From: Ralstonia wenshanensis
GTDB taxonomy: Bacteria > Pseudomonadota > Gammaproteobacteria > Burkholderiales > Burkholderiaceae
Assembly: GCF_021173085.1 (NCBI RefSeq)
Contig: NZ_CP076413.1
Span: 1,364,001 to 1,428,000 of the forward strand
Direction of reading: 5' to 3'
Length of the DNA stretch: 64,000 nucleotides
Of the stretch, positions 8,296 through 16,408 are shown piece by piece. Both the position numbers and the translations under genes were made by a program. Under the pieces are notes generated by a model. The model worked only from the letters and a program-made list of their open reading frames with translations. It searched no databases and had not been told where the DNA came from. Positions within the stretch are counted from its first letter, which is position 1. Each line of letters starts with the position of its first letter.

Positions 8296-8819
8296 GCCTG
8301 ATCGAGAACGCGCTGGCCGGCGTTATCGCGCAAGCGCCGTTGCCTGCGGGCTGGCGTGCGGAGCGCATGACCGCACGCGATCTGACTGGCGTCGCTGCGG
8401 TCGAGCAGGCGGCGTTCACGTTTCCCTGGTCCCGCGGCAACTTTGAGGATTCGCTCAAGTCCGGTCACCTCGGCATTGTCCTGCGGGATGGCGGCAACGA
8501 GGTCGCGGGCTATTTGATTCTCATGCCGGTGGTCGACGAGATGCACCTGCTCAACGTGACCGTGGCGCCGGCGTGGCAGCGGCAAGGGCTGGGCCGTTGG
8601 CTGCTGCGTCTGGCAACGGCGCTCACGTTGGTGCATGGTTTCGGCAGCTTGCTGCTGGAGGTACGCCCCTCCAACATCGGCGCGATTGCGCTGTATCACC
8701 GTGTCGGGTTTGCCGAGATCGGTCGGCGCAAGCGCTATTACCCGGCTGAAAACAACACGCGCGAAGATGCGCTCGTCATGCGCATGGTGTGTGAAGCGAG
8801 CGGGGTGGAGGCTGCATGA
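8292..8819 (+). CDS. rimI: Ribosomal-protein S18 alanine N-acetyltransferase RimI
   Basis: GNAT acetyltransferase that modifies the N-terminal Ala of ribosomal protein S18. Conserved features are VEQAAFTFPWSRGNF near the N-terminus, VDEMHLLNVTVAPAWQRQGLGRWLL (acetyl-CoA-binding loop QRQGLG) in the middle, and LEVRPSNIGAIALYHRVGF with KRYYP near the end. It has an ATGA overlap with tsaB, an arrangement common in bacteria. The N-terminus is about 25 residues longer than E. coli RimI; translation coupled to tsaB supports this start. Confidence 0.93.
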   Translation: MSLIENALAGVIAQAPLPAGWRAERMTARDLTGVAAVEQAAFTFPWSRGNFEDSLKSGHLGIVLRDGGNEVAGYLILMPVVDEMHLLNVTVAPAWQRQGLGRWLLRLATALTLVHGFGSLLLEVRPSNIGAIALYHRVGFAEIGRRKRYYPAENNTREDALVMRMVCEASGVEAA

Positions 8820-9610
8820 ATCGTCGATCCCGAATGCTGGAAGCGCTGGGCGTTTCGACCGAATGGACATTGCGCGGGGCTGAGCCGGCTGCGGACGAGG
8901 CCGTCGAGGTTGCCGTTGCAGAGCCGGTTGCCGCGGAGGCTGAAGCCCCCGCGTTTGCGGCTGCAGAGCCTGCGGCTGCTCGAGTCGAGCCGCCTGTCAT
9001 CGAGGCGCCGTCGGATTCGGCTGCCCCGCGCGCTCAGCGCATCGCCGCATTCGATTGGGCGCAGCTCGAAGCCGCCGTTTCCAACTGCACGTCGTGCAAG
9101 CTGTGCGAGCGCCGCACAAACACCGTATTCGGCGTTGGTGACCGTCAGGCCGAATGGATGCTGATCGGTGAAGCGCCGGGCGAGCAGGAAGACAAACAGG
9201 GCGAACCGTTCGTCGGCCAGGCCGGCAAGCTGCTCGACAGCATGCTGCGATCGATCGGCCTGTCGCGCGAAAAAGGCGTGTTCATCGCCAACGTGCTCAA
9301 GTGCCGCCCGCCCGGCAATCGGGATCCGGAGCCGGACGAAGCAGCGATGTGCGATCCGTATCTCAAACGTCAGATTGCGCTGGTCAAGCCGCGCATCATC
9401 GTCGTGCTGGGTCGCATTGCTGCGCAGAACCTGCTGCAGACGCAAACGCCTGTCGGCAAGCTGCGCGGCAAGGTGCACGAAGTGGAAGGCGTGCCCGTGG
9501 TGGTGACCTATCACCCGGCCTATCTGCTGCGGACGCTGACAGACAAGGCCCGTGCATGGGAAGACCTGTGTCTGGCGCGCAAGATCTACGCGGAGCGCGG
9601 CGGCCAGTAA
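8816..9610 (+). CDS. Uracil-DNA glycosylase, family 4 (Fe-S), 264 aa
   Basis: DNA repair enzyme that excises uracil. Family-4 features are complete: cluster cysteines in [11 protein letters not shown] and later [18 protein letters not shown], motif [21 protein letters not shown], and motif B YHPAYLLR. An Ala/Glu/Pro-rich linker of about 70 residues precedes the catalytic domain, giving a longer N-terminus than the compact thermophile enzymes; this linker is common in beta-proteobacteria as far as I recall. ATGA overlap with rimI makes it the last gene of the tsaB-rimI-udg operon. Confidence 0.93.
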   Translation: MNRRSRMLEALGVSTEWTLRGAEPAADEAVEVAVAEPVAAEAEAPAFAAAEPAAARVEPPVIEAPSDSAAPRAQRIAAFDWAQLEAAVSNCTSCKLCERRTNTVFGVGDRQAEWMLIGEAPGEQEDKQGEPFVGQAGKLLDSMLRSIGLSREKGVFIANVLKCRPPGNRDPEPDEAAMCDPYLKRQIALVKPRIIVVLGRIAAQNLLQTQTPVGKLRGKVHEVEGVPVVVTYHPAYLLRTLTDKARAWEDLCLARKIYAERGGQ

Positions 9611-9637
9611 GGCCCGTCCGGCGGGGCGGGCACTGCG

Positions 9638-10954
9638 TCAGTGGTGCTTGTCTTCGCCGATGAGCGCGGCGGTGTGGAACAGCTTCTCGTTGATGCGATG
9701 CCGGCGCATGACCAGCGCCATCGTCAGGCAGACGAAGATGCCGAACGATACGATCACCACGCCCACCGACACGTTCAGCTTGATGAGCAGCGCGTACAGG
9801 CACAGCATCAGCAGCACAGACACGTTCTCGTTGAAGTTCTGCACCGCAATCGAGTGCCCGGCAGAGAGCAACACATGCCCGCGGTGCTGCAGCAGCGCGT
9901 TCATCGGCACCACGAAAAAGCCAGACATGGCGCCCACCAGCATCAGGAACAGGTAGGCAATCATCATGTACAACGGCAGCTTCATCCCGCCGATGTGGAA
10001 CGTGATCTCGGGAATCGTGTGCTTGGTGTAGAACGCCATCAGCATGACCACCGCGCCCATCGCCACACCCACCGGTAGGACGTCGAGCGAGCGGCGCAGC
10101 GGGATTTTGACGGCGGCAGCCATGGCGCCGGCGGCCACCCCCACGGCCACGACGGCCTGCAGAATGGCGCCCTGCGAGAGGTTCAGTTCCAGCGATTGTT
10201 CAGCCCACTTCAGCACGATGAACTGCAGCGTGGCGCCGGCACCCCAAAACAGCGTCGTCACGGCCAGGGAGATCTGGCCCAGCTTGTCGTGCCACAGGGC
10301 GTTGAAGCAGTCGGCAAACTCTGAAACCAGGCGTACCGGGTTCTTTTCCTGCTGCGGATACCGTGCGCCGGTATCCGGAATGCGTGTGTTGAACAGCGCC
10401 GCGATCAGGTAGATCACCATGATCACCAGCATGGCCGCTTCGGCCGGGGTGTTGATGCGCTCCAGCCCAGGAATGTCGAACGACAGCAGCCACGCCGATA
10501 CATGGTTCGAGATCAGCGCCCCGCCTAGCACGGTGCCCAGGATGATCGAGCCGACGGTCAGGCCTTCGATCCACCCATTGGCGGCAACAAGTTTTTCAGG
10601 GGGGAGCAGTTCGGTCAGGATGCCGTACTTGGCCGGCGAATACGCCGCCGCACCGAAGCCGACCACACCGTAGGCGAGCAACGGGTGCAGGCCGGAAAGC
10701 ATCACGCCACAACCAATCAGCTTGATGGCATTGGTGATGAGCATCACCTTGCCCTTGGGCCGGGAATCTGCAAACGCGCCCACGAAAGCGGCAAGTAGAA
10801 CGTAAGAGAGCACGAAGAACAACTTGAGCAGCGGGGTCATCCACTGCGGTGCATGCATCTCGGTCAGAAGGGCGATGGCGGCAATCAGCAGCGCATTGTC
10901 GGCGAGCGACGAAAAAAATTGCGCCGCCATGATGGTGTAAAAACCCTTCTTCAT
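9638..10954 (-). CDS. lplT: Lysophospholipid transporter LplT, 438 aa
   Basis: Inner-membrane MFS flippase that returns lysophospholipids to the cytoplasmic leaflet for re-acylation. MKKGFYTIMAAQFFSSLADNALL at the N-terminus, AAYSPAKYGILTELLP and NAIKLIGCGVMLSG are LplT-like, and the length fits 12 membrane segments. In E. coli it is fused in operon with aas; no acyltransferase gene lies beside it here. GAAGGT about 5 bases upstream supports the start at 10954, although the frame stays open to 11194. It is convergent with udg and divergent from alr. Confidence 0.9.
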   Translation of the reverse strand: MKKGFYTIMAAQFFSSLADNALLIAAIALLTEMHAPQWMTPLLKLFFVLSYVLLAAFVGAFADSRPKGKVMLITNAIKLIGCGVMLSGLHPLLAYGVVGFGAAAYSPAKYGILTELLPPEKLVAANGWIEGLTVGSIILGTVLGGALISNHVSAWLLSFDIPGLERINTPAEAAMLVIMVIYLIAALFNTRIPDTGARYPQQEKNPVRLVSEFADCFNALWHDKLGQISLAVTTLFWGAGATLQFIVLKWAEQSLELNLSQGAILQAVVAVGVAAGAMAAAVKIPLRRSLDVLPVGVAMGAVVMLMAFYTKHTIPEITFHIGGMKLPLYMMIAYLFLMLVGAMSGFFVVPMNALLQHRGHVLLSAGHSIAVQNFNENVSVLLMLCLYALLIKLNVSVGVVIVSFGIFVCLTMALVMRRHRINEKLFHTAALIGEDKHH

Positions 10955-11598
10955 ACCTTCGAATTCGTCCCCGTAGACCGCGGTGCCATGTTCGTCTTCA
11001 CGTCGTGCCGGCAGCGTGCCGGAACTCGGAAGCGCCCCCTCGAGGTGCCAGCCAGGCGATGCATCGGCTGACCCGCCGCGCAGCGCACAGGTGCGCGGTG
11101 GAGGCCTTGAAGCCAGCGCCCGCGCGGGCTCCCCGGATTGTGGTTCCCTTGGGCGGGGCCCGTCCGGTGCTGCAAGACATGCATCGCCGGGCAACCGCGG
11201 GAATCTTCACTGACAGGCGTTGGGGCCATGCGTTCCGCCCGCAGCTTGTTTTGGTCTCGCCTGTTTGCATGGTCAAATCAGATGTGACGCCATCGCGCAA
11301 AAAGAAGTGGCTGGTGCCCAACTTTCTCCATGCCGGCAGCGCATCACGACGGTTTCCCATGCCTAAATTGAACGGCTTTATATCACGAAACTTGTGCGCT
11401 CCCGGTGACGGCGGCGCACTTTCTTTTTTGGCAGGCTCATGACAGGCGCGAACCAGTTGGCGTCCTGTGGTCAAATAGAACGCTCAGCGCGTGAGGCCGG
11501 GCGCACGGCCCGCTCACAGCCTATTTGCCTGTTGCATTGCAGCACCGACGCCGCGCCACGAGCGCGCCATCGCATTCACGTTTTGCAGGTTTGCCGTC
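10955..11598. other. 644-bp intergenic region between divergent lplT and alr
   Basis: No convincing protein gene is seen: the short frames here lack ribosome sites and family resemblance. The composition changes from very GC-rich (11000-11180) to more AT-rich (11240-11400). One terminator-like hairpin lies at 11394-11419 with a following T tract. Promoters for lplT and alr must lie here, but I cannot place them. Confidence 0.6.
11394..11429 (+). terminator. Terminator-like hairpin without an upstream plus-strand gene
   Basis: GTGCGC (11394-11399) pairs with GCGCAC (11414-11419), followed by TTTCTTTTTT. The nearest plus-strand gene upstream ends at 9610, so if functional it would terminate an unannotated transcript or attenuate alr. 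Confidence 0.4.
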
Positions 11599-12723
11599 AT
11601 GCCAAGACCCATCCAGGCCGTCATCCACGGCCCAGCACTTGCCAATAATCTCCAGGTTGCCCGCCGCCATGCGCCCAATTCGCGCGTGTGGGCTGTCGTT
11701 AAAGCCAACGCGTACGGCCACGGCATCGAACGCGCGTATGAAGGTCTGCGCCAGACCGATGGTTTCGGTCTGCTCGACCTGGACGAGGCCGTCCGCCTGC
11801 GCCAGCTCGGGTGGCAGGGGCCGGTTCTCTTGCTCGAAGGTTTTTTCAAGCCGGAAGATCTGGCCATCGTCGAGCAGTACCGCCTGACCACCACCGTTCA
11901 CTGCGAAGAGCAACTGCGCATGCTGGAACTGGCACGCCTGAAAGGCCCCATCAGCGTGCAACTCAAGATCAATACGGGCATGAGCCGCCTGGGCTTCGCG
12001 CCCGCCGCCTACCGCGCTGCATGGGAACGCGCCCGCGCCATTTCGGGCGTCGGCACGATCGTCCACATGACGCATTTTTCCGATGCCGACGGCCCGCGAG
12101 GCATCGAGCATCAACTTGTCGCGTTTGAGCAGGCTACGCAAGGTTTGCCGGGCGAGGCGTCGCTTTCCAACTCCGCGGCCACGCTGTGGCATCCGAAGGC
12201 GCATCGCGACTGGGTGCGCCCGGGCGTGATCATGTACGGCGCATCGCCGACGGGCGTGGCGGCGGACATTGACGGCACGGGCCTGATGCCCGCCATGTCG
12301 CTCACGAGCGAACTGATCGCCATTCAGGATCTGCAGCCGGGCGCGACGATCGGTTACGGCTCGCGCTTTACCGTGGAACACCCGATGCGCATCGGCATTG
12401 TTGCGTGCGGTTATGCCGACGGCTACCCGCGCCATGCGCCGGGCTGGGACGGCAACCATACGCCGGTGCTGGTCGATGGCGTGCGCACGCACATCGTCGG
12501 CCGCGTGTCGATGGACATGATTACCGTTGACCTGGCCGGCGTGCCCGAGGCGCGTGTCGGCACACCCGTCACGCTGTGGGGCGAAGGCTTGCCGATCGAC
12601 GACGTCGCACACGCTTCCGGCACGGTCGGTTATGAGCTGATGTGCGCACTGGCGCCGCGCGTGCCCGTGTCGGTCGAGCCGGTCAGCACGGCAGACGCCA
12701 GCGACCTGGGTAAGGCTGCCTGA
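11599..12723 (+). CDS. alr: Alanine racemase, 374 aa
   Basis: PLP enzyme making D-alanine for peptidoglycan. The PLP lysine is K35 in [21 protein letters not shown] and HMTHFSDAD follow, [11 protein letters not shown] holds the catalytic tyrosine region, and [12 protein letters not shown] matches the C-terminal domain. The ATG at 11599 gives the usual short N-terminus and has AGGT 8 bases upstream; the frame is open for 36 codons before it without family similarity. Divergent from lplT and followed by radA, an order I recall from Ralstonia. Confidence 0.96.
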   Translation: MPRPIQAVIHGPALANNLQVARRHAPNSRVWAVVKANAYGHGIERAYEGLRQTDGFGLLDLDEAVRLRQLGWQGPVLLLEGFFKPEDLAIVEQYRLTTTVHCEEQLRMLELARLKGPISVQLKINTGMSRLGFAPAAYRAAWERARAISGVGTIVHMTHFSDADGPRGIEHQLVAFEQATQGLPGEASLSNSAATLWHPKAHRDWVRPGVIMYGASPTGVAADIDGTGLMPAMSLTSELIAIQDLQPGATIGYGSRFTVEHPMRIGIVACGYADGYPRHAPGWDGNHTPVLVDGVRTHIVGRVSMDMITVDLAGVPEARVGTPVTLWGEGLPIDDVAHASGTVGYELMCALAPRVPVSVEPVSTADASDLGKAA

Positions 12724-12791
12724 GCGCGGCACCATCAATACAAAGATCAAGCGGCCGCCGCCCAGGCGCGGTGCCGCAAGCAGGGGGTTGT

Positions 12792-14162
12792 TTGGCCAAG
12801 AGCAAGACGGTCTATACGTGCACTGAATGTGGCGGTACGGCGCCGAAATGGGCGGGGCAGTGCCCGAATTGCCAGCAGTGGAACACGCTGGTGGAAACCG
12901 TCGCGCAGCCGACGTCCGGTGCCGGTGCGCGCTTCCAGTCGCTCGCATCCAGCGCGACGGTGCGCAAGCTGTCGGACATCGACGCGGTGGATGTGCCGCG
13001 CTTCTCCAGCGGCATCGACGAATTTGACCGCGTACTGGGCGGTGGCCTTGTCAGCGGCGGCGTGGTGCTGATCGGCGGCGATCCGGGCATCGGCAAATCG
13101 ACGCTGTTGCTGCAGGCGCTGTCCAACCTGTCGGCCGATCGGCGGGTGCTGTATGTGAGCGGCGAAGAGTCCGGCTCGCAGATCGCGCTGCGTGCGCGTC
13201 GCCTGGGCATCGAAAGCCCGAACCTTGCGCTGCTGGCGGAGATCCAGCTTGAGCGCATCCAGGCGACCATCGAGGTGGAAAAACCCGAGGTGGTCGTCAT
13301 CGATTCGATCCAGACGCTGTATTCGGAGGCGCTGACCTCGGCGCCGGGCTCCGTGGCCCAGGTGCGCGAGTGCGCGGCGCAACTGACGCGCATTGCCAAG
13401 CGGCTGGATGTGACCACCATTCTGGTCGGCCATGTAACCAAGGAGGGCGCGCTGGCGGGCCCGCGAGTCCTCGAACACATCGTCGATACGGTGTTGTATT
13501 TCGAGGGCGACACGCATTCCGCCTACCGGCTGGTGCGGGCGTTCAAGAACCGTTTCGGCGCCGTCAACGAGCTGGGCGTGTTTGCGATGACGGAGCGCGG
13601 CCTGCGCGGCGTGGCCAATCCGTCGGCGCTGTTCCTCTCGCAGCACGAGCAGGTGGTGCCGGGCTCGTGCGTGCTCGTCACGCAGGAAGGTACGCGGCCG
13701 CTGCTGGTCGAAATCCAGGCGCTGGTGGATACAGCCAACGTGCCGAACCCGCGTCGTCTGGCGGTGGGCCTGGAGCAGAACCGCCTGGCGATGTTGCTGG
13801 CGGTGTTGCACCGTCATGCCGGCATTGCGTGTTTTGACCAGGACGTGTTCCTGAACGCGGTGGGCGGCGTGAAGATTACCGAGCCCGCGGCCGATCTGGC
13901 GGTGCTGCTGGCGATTCATTCGTCGATGCGCAACAAGGCGCTGCCGCGTGGGCTGGTGGTGTTTGGCGAGATCGGCCTGGCCGGGGAAATCCGCCCGACA
14001 CCGCGCGGCCAGGAGCGCCTCAAGGAAGCCGCCAAGCTGGGCTTCTCGATTGCCGTGATCCCGAAATCCAACGCCCCGAAGCAGGCGATCGACGGGCTGG
14101 AGGTTATTGCCGTTGAACGTATCGAGCAGGCCATCGACCGCGTGCGGGCGCTGGAGGCTTGA
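12792..14162 (+). CDS. radA: DNA repair protein RadA
   Basis: RecA-like ATPase that drives branch migration in recombinational repair. The zinc finger CTECGGTAPKWAGQCPNC is at the N-terminus, Walker A GGDPGIGKSTLLLQ follows, the RadA-specific KNRFGAVNELGVF is in the middle, and a Lon-like C-terminal domain (SSMRNKALPRGLVVFGEIGLAG) completes it. TTG at 12792 is proposed as start: AGGGGG at 12782-12787 precedes it and the protein then begins (M)AKSKTVYTC as in other RadA proteins. A GTG 21 bases upstream is the alternative. Confidence 0.94.
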   Translation: MAKSKTVYTCTECGGTAPKWAGQCPNCQQWNTLVETVAQPTSGAGARFQSLASSATVRKLSDIDAVDVPRFSSGIDEFDRVLGGGLVSGGVVLIGGDPGIGKSTLLLQALSNLSADRRVLYVSGEESGSQIALRARRLGIESPNLALLAEIQLERIQATIEVEKPEVVVIDSIQTLYSEALTSAPGSVAQVRECAAQLTRIAKRLDVTTILVGHVTKEGALAGPRVLEHIVDTVLYFEGDTHSAYRLVRAFKNRFGAVNELGVFAMTERGLRGVANPSALFLSQHEQVVPGSCVLVTQEGTRPLLVEIQALVDTANVPNPRRLAVGLEQNRLAMLLAVLHRHAGIACFDQDVFLNAVGGVKITEPAADLAVLLAIHSSMRNKALPRGLVVFGEIGLAGEIRPTPRGQERLKEAAKLGFSIAVIPKSNAPKQAIDGLEVIAVERIEQAIDRVRALEA

Positions 14163-14273
14163 TCGTTCAAAATTTCGCAACGGTATCGCTGGTGCCATTT
14201 GAAAATGCGCGTGCCGTTGCGGTGCGATAATCCGCCAACTTTTCTCCACGACTTCCTCTGAACTGACGCCGCC

Positions 14274-14753
14274 ATGCAAGCCAACTCGCGCGCCTTTTTC
14301 CTGCTGATTGCCGTGATCTCCTTCGGGTTGGTCGGCTATGCGCTGTACCTGCAGCACGTTGAGGGGCTGCAGCCGTGCCCGCTGTGCATCCTCCAGCGGT
14401 TTGCGTTCCTGGGCATTGGCGTGTTCTCGCTGCTGGCGGCGCTGTCGTCGGCCACGCGGCTGTTGTGGCACGGGCTCGGGATGCTCTCGGGCTTGGCGGG
14501 ACTGTGCGTGGCGGGGTACCACGTCTCGCTGCTGCTGAATCCGAAGGCAACGTGCGGGATCGACCCGATCGAAAACTGGGTAAACGCGCTGCCGACTGCC
14601 AAATGGTTGCCGCAGGTGTTCGAAGCCGATGGCTTGTGCGTCGGGCCGATGCCGCCGGTGCTGGGCCTGTCGGTGCCGGTGTGGTCGTTGATCTGGCTGG
14701 TGATTCTGTCGCTGACGCTGGTGGTGGGGATGATCCGCCGCGAGCGCCGCTGA
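14274..14753 (+). CDS. dsbB: Disulfide bond formation protein B
   Basis: Inner-membrane quinone reductase that reoxidises DsbA. It has four membrane helices, the periplasmic CPLC pair at C35/C38 (GLQPCPLCILQRF) and the second pair C94 (KATCGIDPIENW) and C122 (DGLCVGP), matching the E. coli 41/44 and 104/130 arrangement. The 159-aa length is typical. No strong Shine-Dalgarno precedes the ATG, and no dsbA is nearby. Confidence 0.95.
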   Translation: MQANSRAFFLLIAVISFGLVGYALYLQHVEGLQPCPLCILQRFAFLGIGVFSLLAALSSATRLLWHGLGMLSGLAGLCVAGYHVSLLLNPKATCGIDPIENWVNALPTAKWLPQVFEADGLCVGPMPPVLGLSVPVWSLIWLVILSLTLVVGMIRRERR

Positions 14754-14769
14754 GCCGGGGCCGCCGATC

Positions 14770-15288
14770 ATGCAACGCGTGCTGGTGAGTGCCTGCCTGC
14801 TGGGCCAGCCGGTGCGCTATGACGGCGGCACGGTCGTCACCGAGGGCGGCATCCTGGCGCGCTGGCAGATGGAAGGGCGCATCGTGCCGATGTGCCCCGA
14901 GATGGCCGGCGGTTTGCCGGTGCCGCGTCTGCCCGCGGAAATTCACGGCGAAGGCGGTGGTGCGGCGGTGCTGCGCGGCGCAGCCCGTGTCGTCGAACAC
15001 CACGGTCATGACGTCACCGAAGCGTTTGTACGGGGCGCGCAACGCGCCCTGGAGGCGGCGCAGGCTGCCGGCGTGCAAGTCGCCGTGCTCACCGAGCGCA
15101 GCCCGTCTTGCGGTTCTGCATTCCTCTACGACGGCACGTTTTCCAGCCAGTTGCAGCAAGGCGAGGGCGTCACCGCTGCGCTGCTGCGCCAGCACGGCAT
15201 CCGCGTGTTCAGCCAGCACCAGCTGGAAGACGCCGCTCGCCTGCTCGATACGCTGGATCGCGCGGATTCGTCAGTCGGCAAACCGTAG
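14770..15288 (+). CDS. DUF523 family protein, 172 aa
   Basis: Conserved bacterial protein of unknown function (YbbK/DUF523 type). Family landmarks are MQRVLVSACLLGQPVRYDGG at the start, MCPEMAGGLPVPR, and LTERSPSCGSAFLYDG with paired cysteines that could bind metal or a cluster. It lies 16 bases after dsbB, so co-transcription is likely. Its last 18 bases overlap the 3' end of the convergent racemase gene. Confidence 0.88.
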   Translation: MQRVLVSACLLGQPVRYDGGTVVTEGGILARWQMEGRIVPMCPEMAGGLPVPRLPAEIHGEGGGAAVLRGAARVVEHHGHDVTEAFVRGAQRALEAAQAAGVQVAVLTERSPSCGSAFLYDGTFSSQLQQGEGVTAALLRQHGIRVFSQHQLEDAARLLDTLDRADSSVGKP

Positions 15289-16377
15289 CGGCAGGGCGAG
15301 CTGCACGGGCTCGCCGTTCTCCTTCACGACGCTGTTGCGCTCGGCAAAGAGCGGATGCTGCATTGCTTCTTCCATGCGCAGCACGGGCGTGACACAGCAA
15401 TCGGCATCGGCAAAACGTTCGGTCCATTCGGCTTGCGTGGCGGTCAGGAACAGCGCAGCAAGTTCGTCGCGAACGGCCCGTGCCTCGTCGCCGCCGACGC
15501 GCTGGCCGAGCGCCCAGTGCTTGTCTTTCCATGCAGGCTTGCCGATGACTTCGCACAGCACCTGCCAGAACTTCAATTCGAGTGCGCCGACGGCCATGAA
15601 GCGATCGTCCGCCGTGCGATATACGCCGTAGCACGGCACGCCGCCGTTGAGCAGATCGCTGCCGGCGGGGCTGGCCTTGCCGCGCGTGCCGACAGCAAAG
15701 AACGCCATCAGGTTGTGCGCGAATACCGAGTCCGTCATGGAAACGTCGACATAGCGGCCGCGGCCGGTGGCGCGCGCGTCGACCAGCGCGGCCAGGATGC
15801 CGACCACCGCCGTGAGCGCACCGCCCAGCAGGTCGCCGATCTGCACGTTGGGGACGATGGGCGTGCCGTCCGCGCTGGCGAGCTGATCGAGCATGCCCGC
15901 ATAGCCGACGTAGTTGATGTCGTGCCCTGCGGCTTGTGCGAGCGGTCCGTCCTGGCCGTAGCCACTGATGGAACACATGACGAGCGCGGGGTTGGCCGCG
16001 CGCAGCGTGTCCCAGCCGACACCGAGGCGCGCCATGACGCCAGGGCGGAAGCTTTCGATGAGCACATCGGCGTGGCGTACGAGTTCGATGAGCGCGTCGC
16101 GGTCTTCCGCACGTTTCAGGTCGAGCCGCATTTCGGTCTTGCCGCGATTGAGCGAGCGGAAGAACAGGCTCGGGCGTTCGGCCGCGCGGTCAGCGGAGGT
16201 GCGCATCATGTCGCGCGCGTAGTCGCCGGGGCTGGGGTCTTCGATCTTGATGACTTCTGCGCCAAGGTCAGCCAAGTGGCGCGTGGCGGCCGGGCCAGGC
16301 AGCAAGCGCGTAAGGTCGAGCACGCGCACGCCGGCCAGTGGCTGGTGCGTGGCGGTGTCCGGCGAGGGCGATGTCAT
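15271..16377 (-). CDS. CaiB/BaiF family protein, alpha-methylacyl-CoA racemase type, 368 aa
   Basis: Family III CoA-transferase fold. The catalytic pair of the racemase subgroup is visible: H152 in GHDINYVGYAG and D182 in QIGDLLGG, exactly 30 residues apart as H126/D156 in mycobacterial MCR. This favours epimerisation of 2-methylacyl-CoA (branched-chain fatty acid breakdown) over CoA transfer. The start at 16377 has AAGGAG about 9 bases upstream. It follows the ABC-F gene by 31 bases on the same strand, and its stop overlaps the DUF523 gene. Confidence 0.87.
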   Translation of the reverse strand: MTSPSPDTATHQPLAGVRVLDLTRLLPGPAATRHLADLGAEVIKIEDPSPGDYARDMMRTSADRAAERPSLFFRSLNRGKTEMRLDLKRAEDRDALIELVRHADVLIESFRPGVMARLGVGWDTLRAANPALVMCSISGYGQDGPLAQAAGHDINYVGYAGMLDQLASADGTPIVPNVQIGDLLGGALTAVVGILAALVDARATGRGRYVDVSMTDSVFAHNLMAFFAVGTRGKASPAGSDLLNGGVPCYGVYRTADDRFMAVGALELKFWQVLCEVIGKPAWKDKHWALGQRVGGDEARAVRDELAALFLTATQAEWTERFADADCCVTPVLRMEEAMQHPLFAERNSVVKENGEPVQLALPLRFAD

Positions 16378-16408
16378 CAACAGGTCTCCTTGGCCGGGCA
16401 CGCCAGCC

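Noticed and set aside
9611-9637. Possible terminator between udg and lplT
   Set aside because: GCCCG and CGGGC can pair, but the stem is bulged and no T tract follows on either strand; too weak to list as a feature.
12747-14771. 674-codon open frame on minus across radA and dsbB
   Set aside because: Shadow of two real genes, with no ribosome site and a repetitive basic product.
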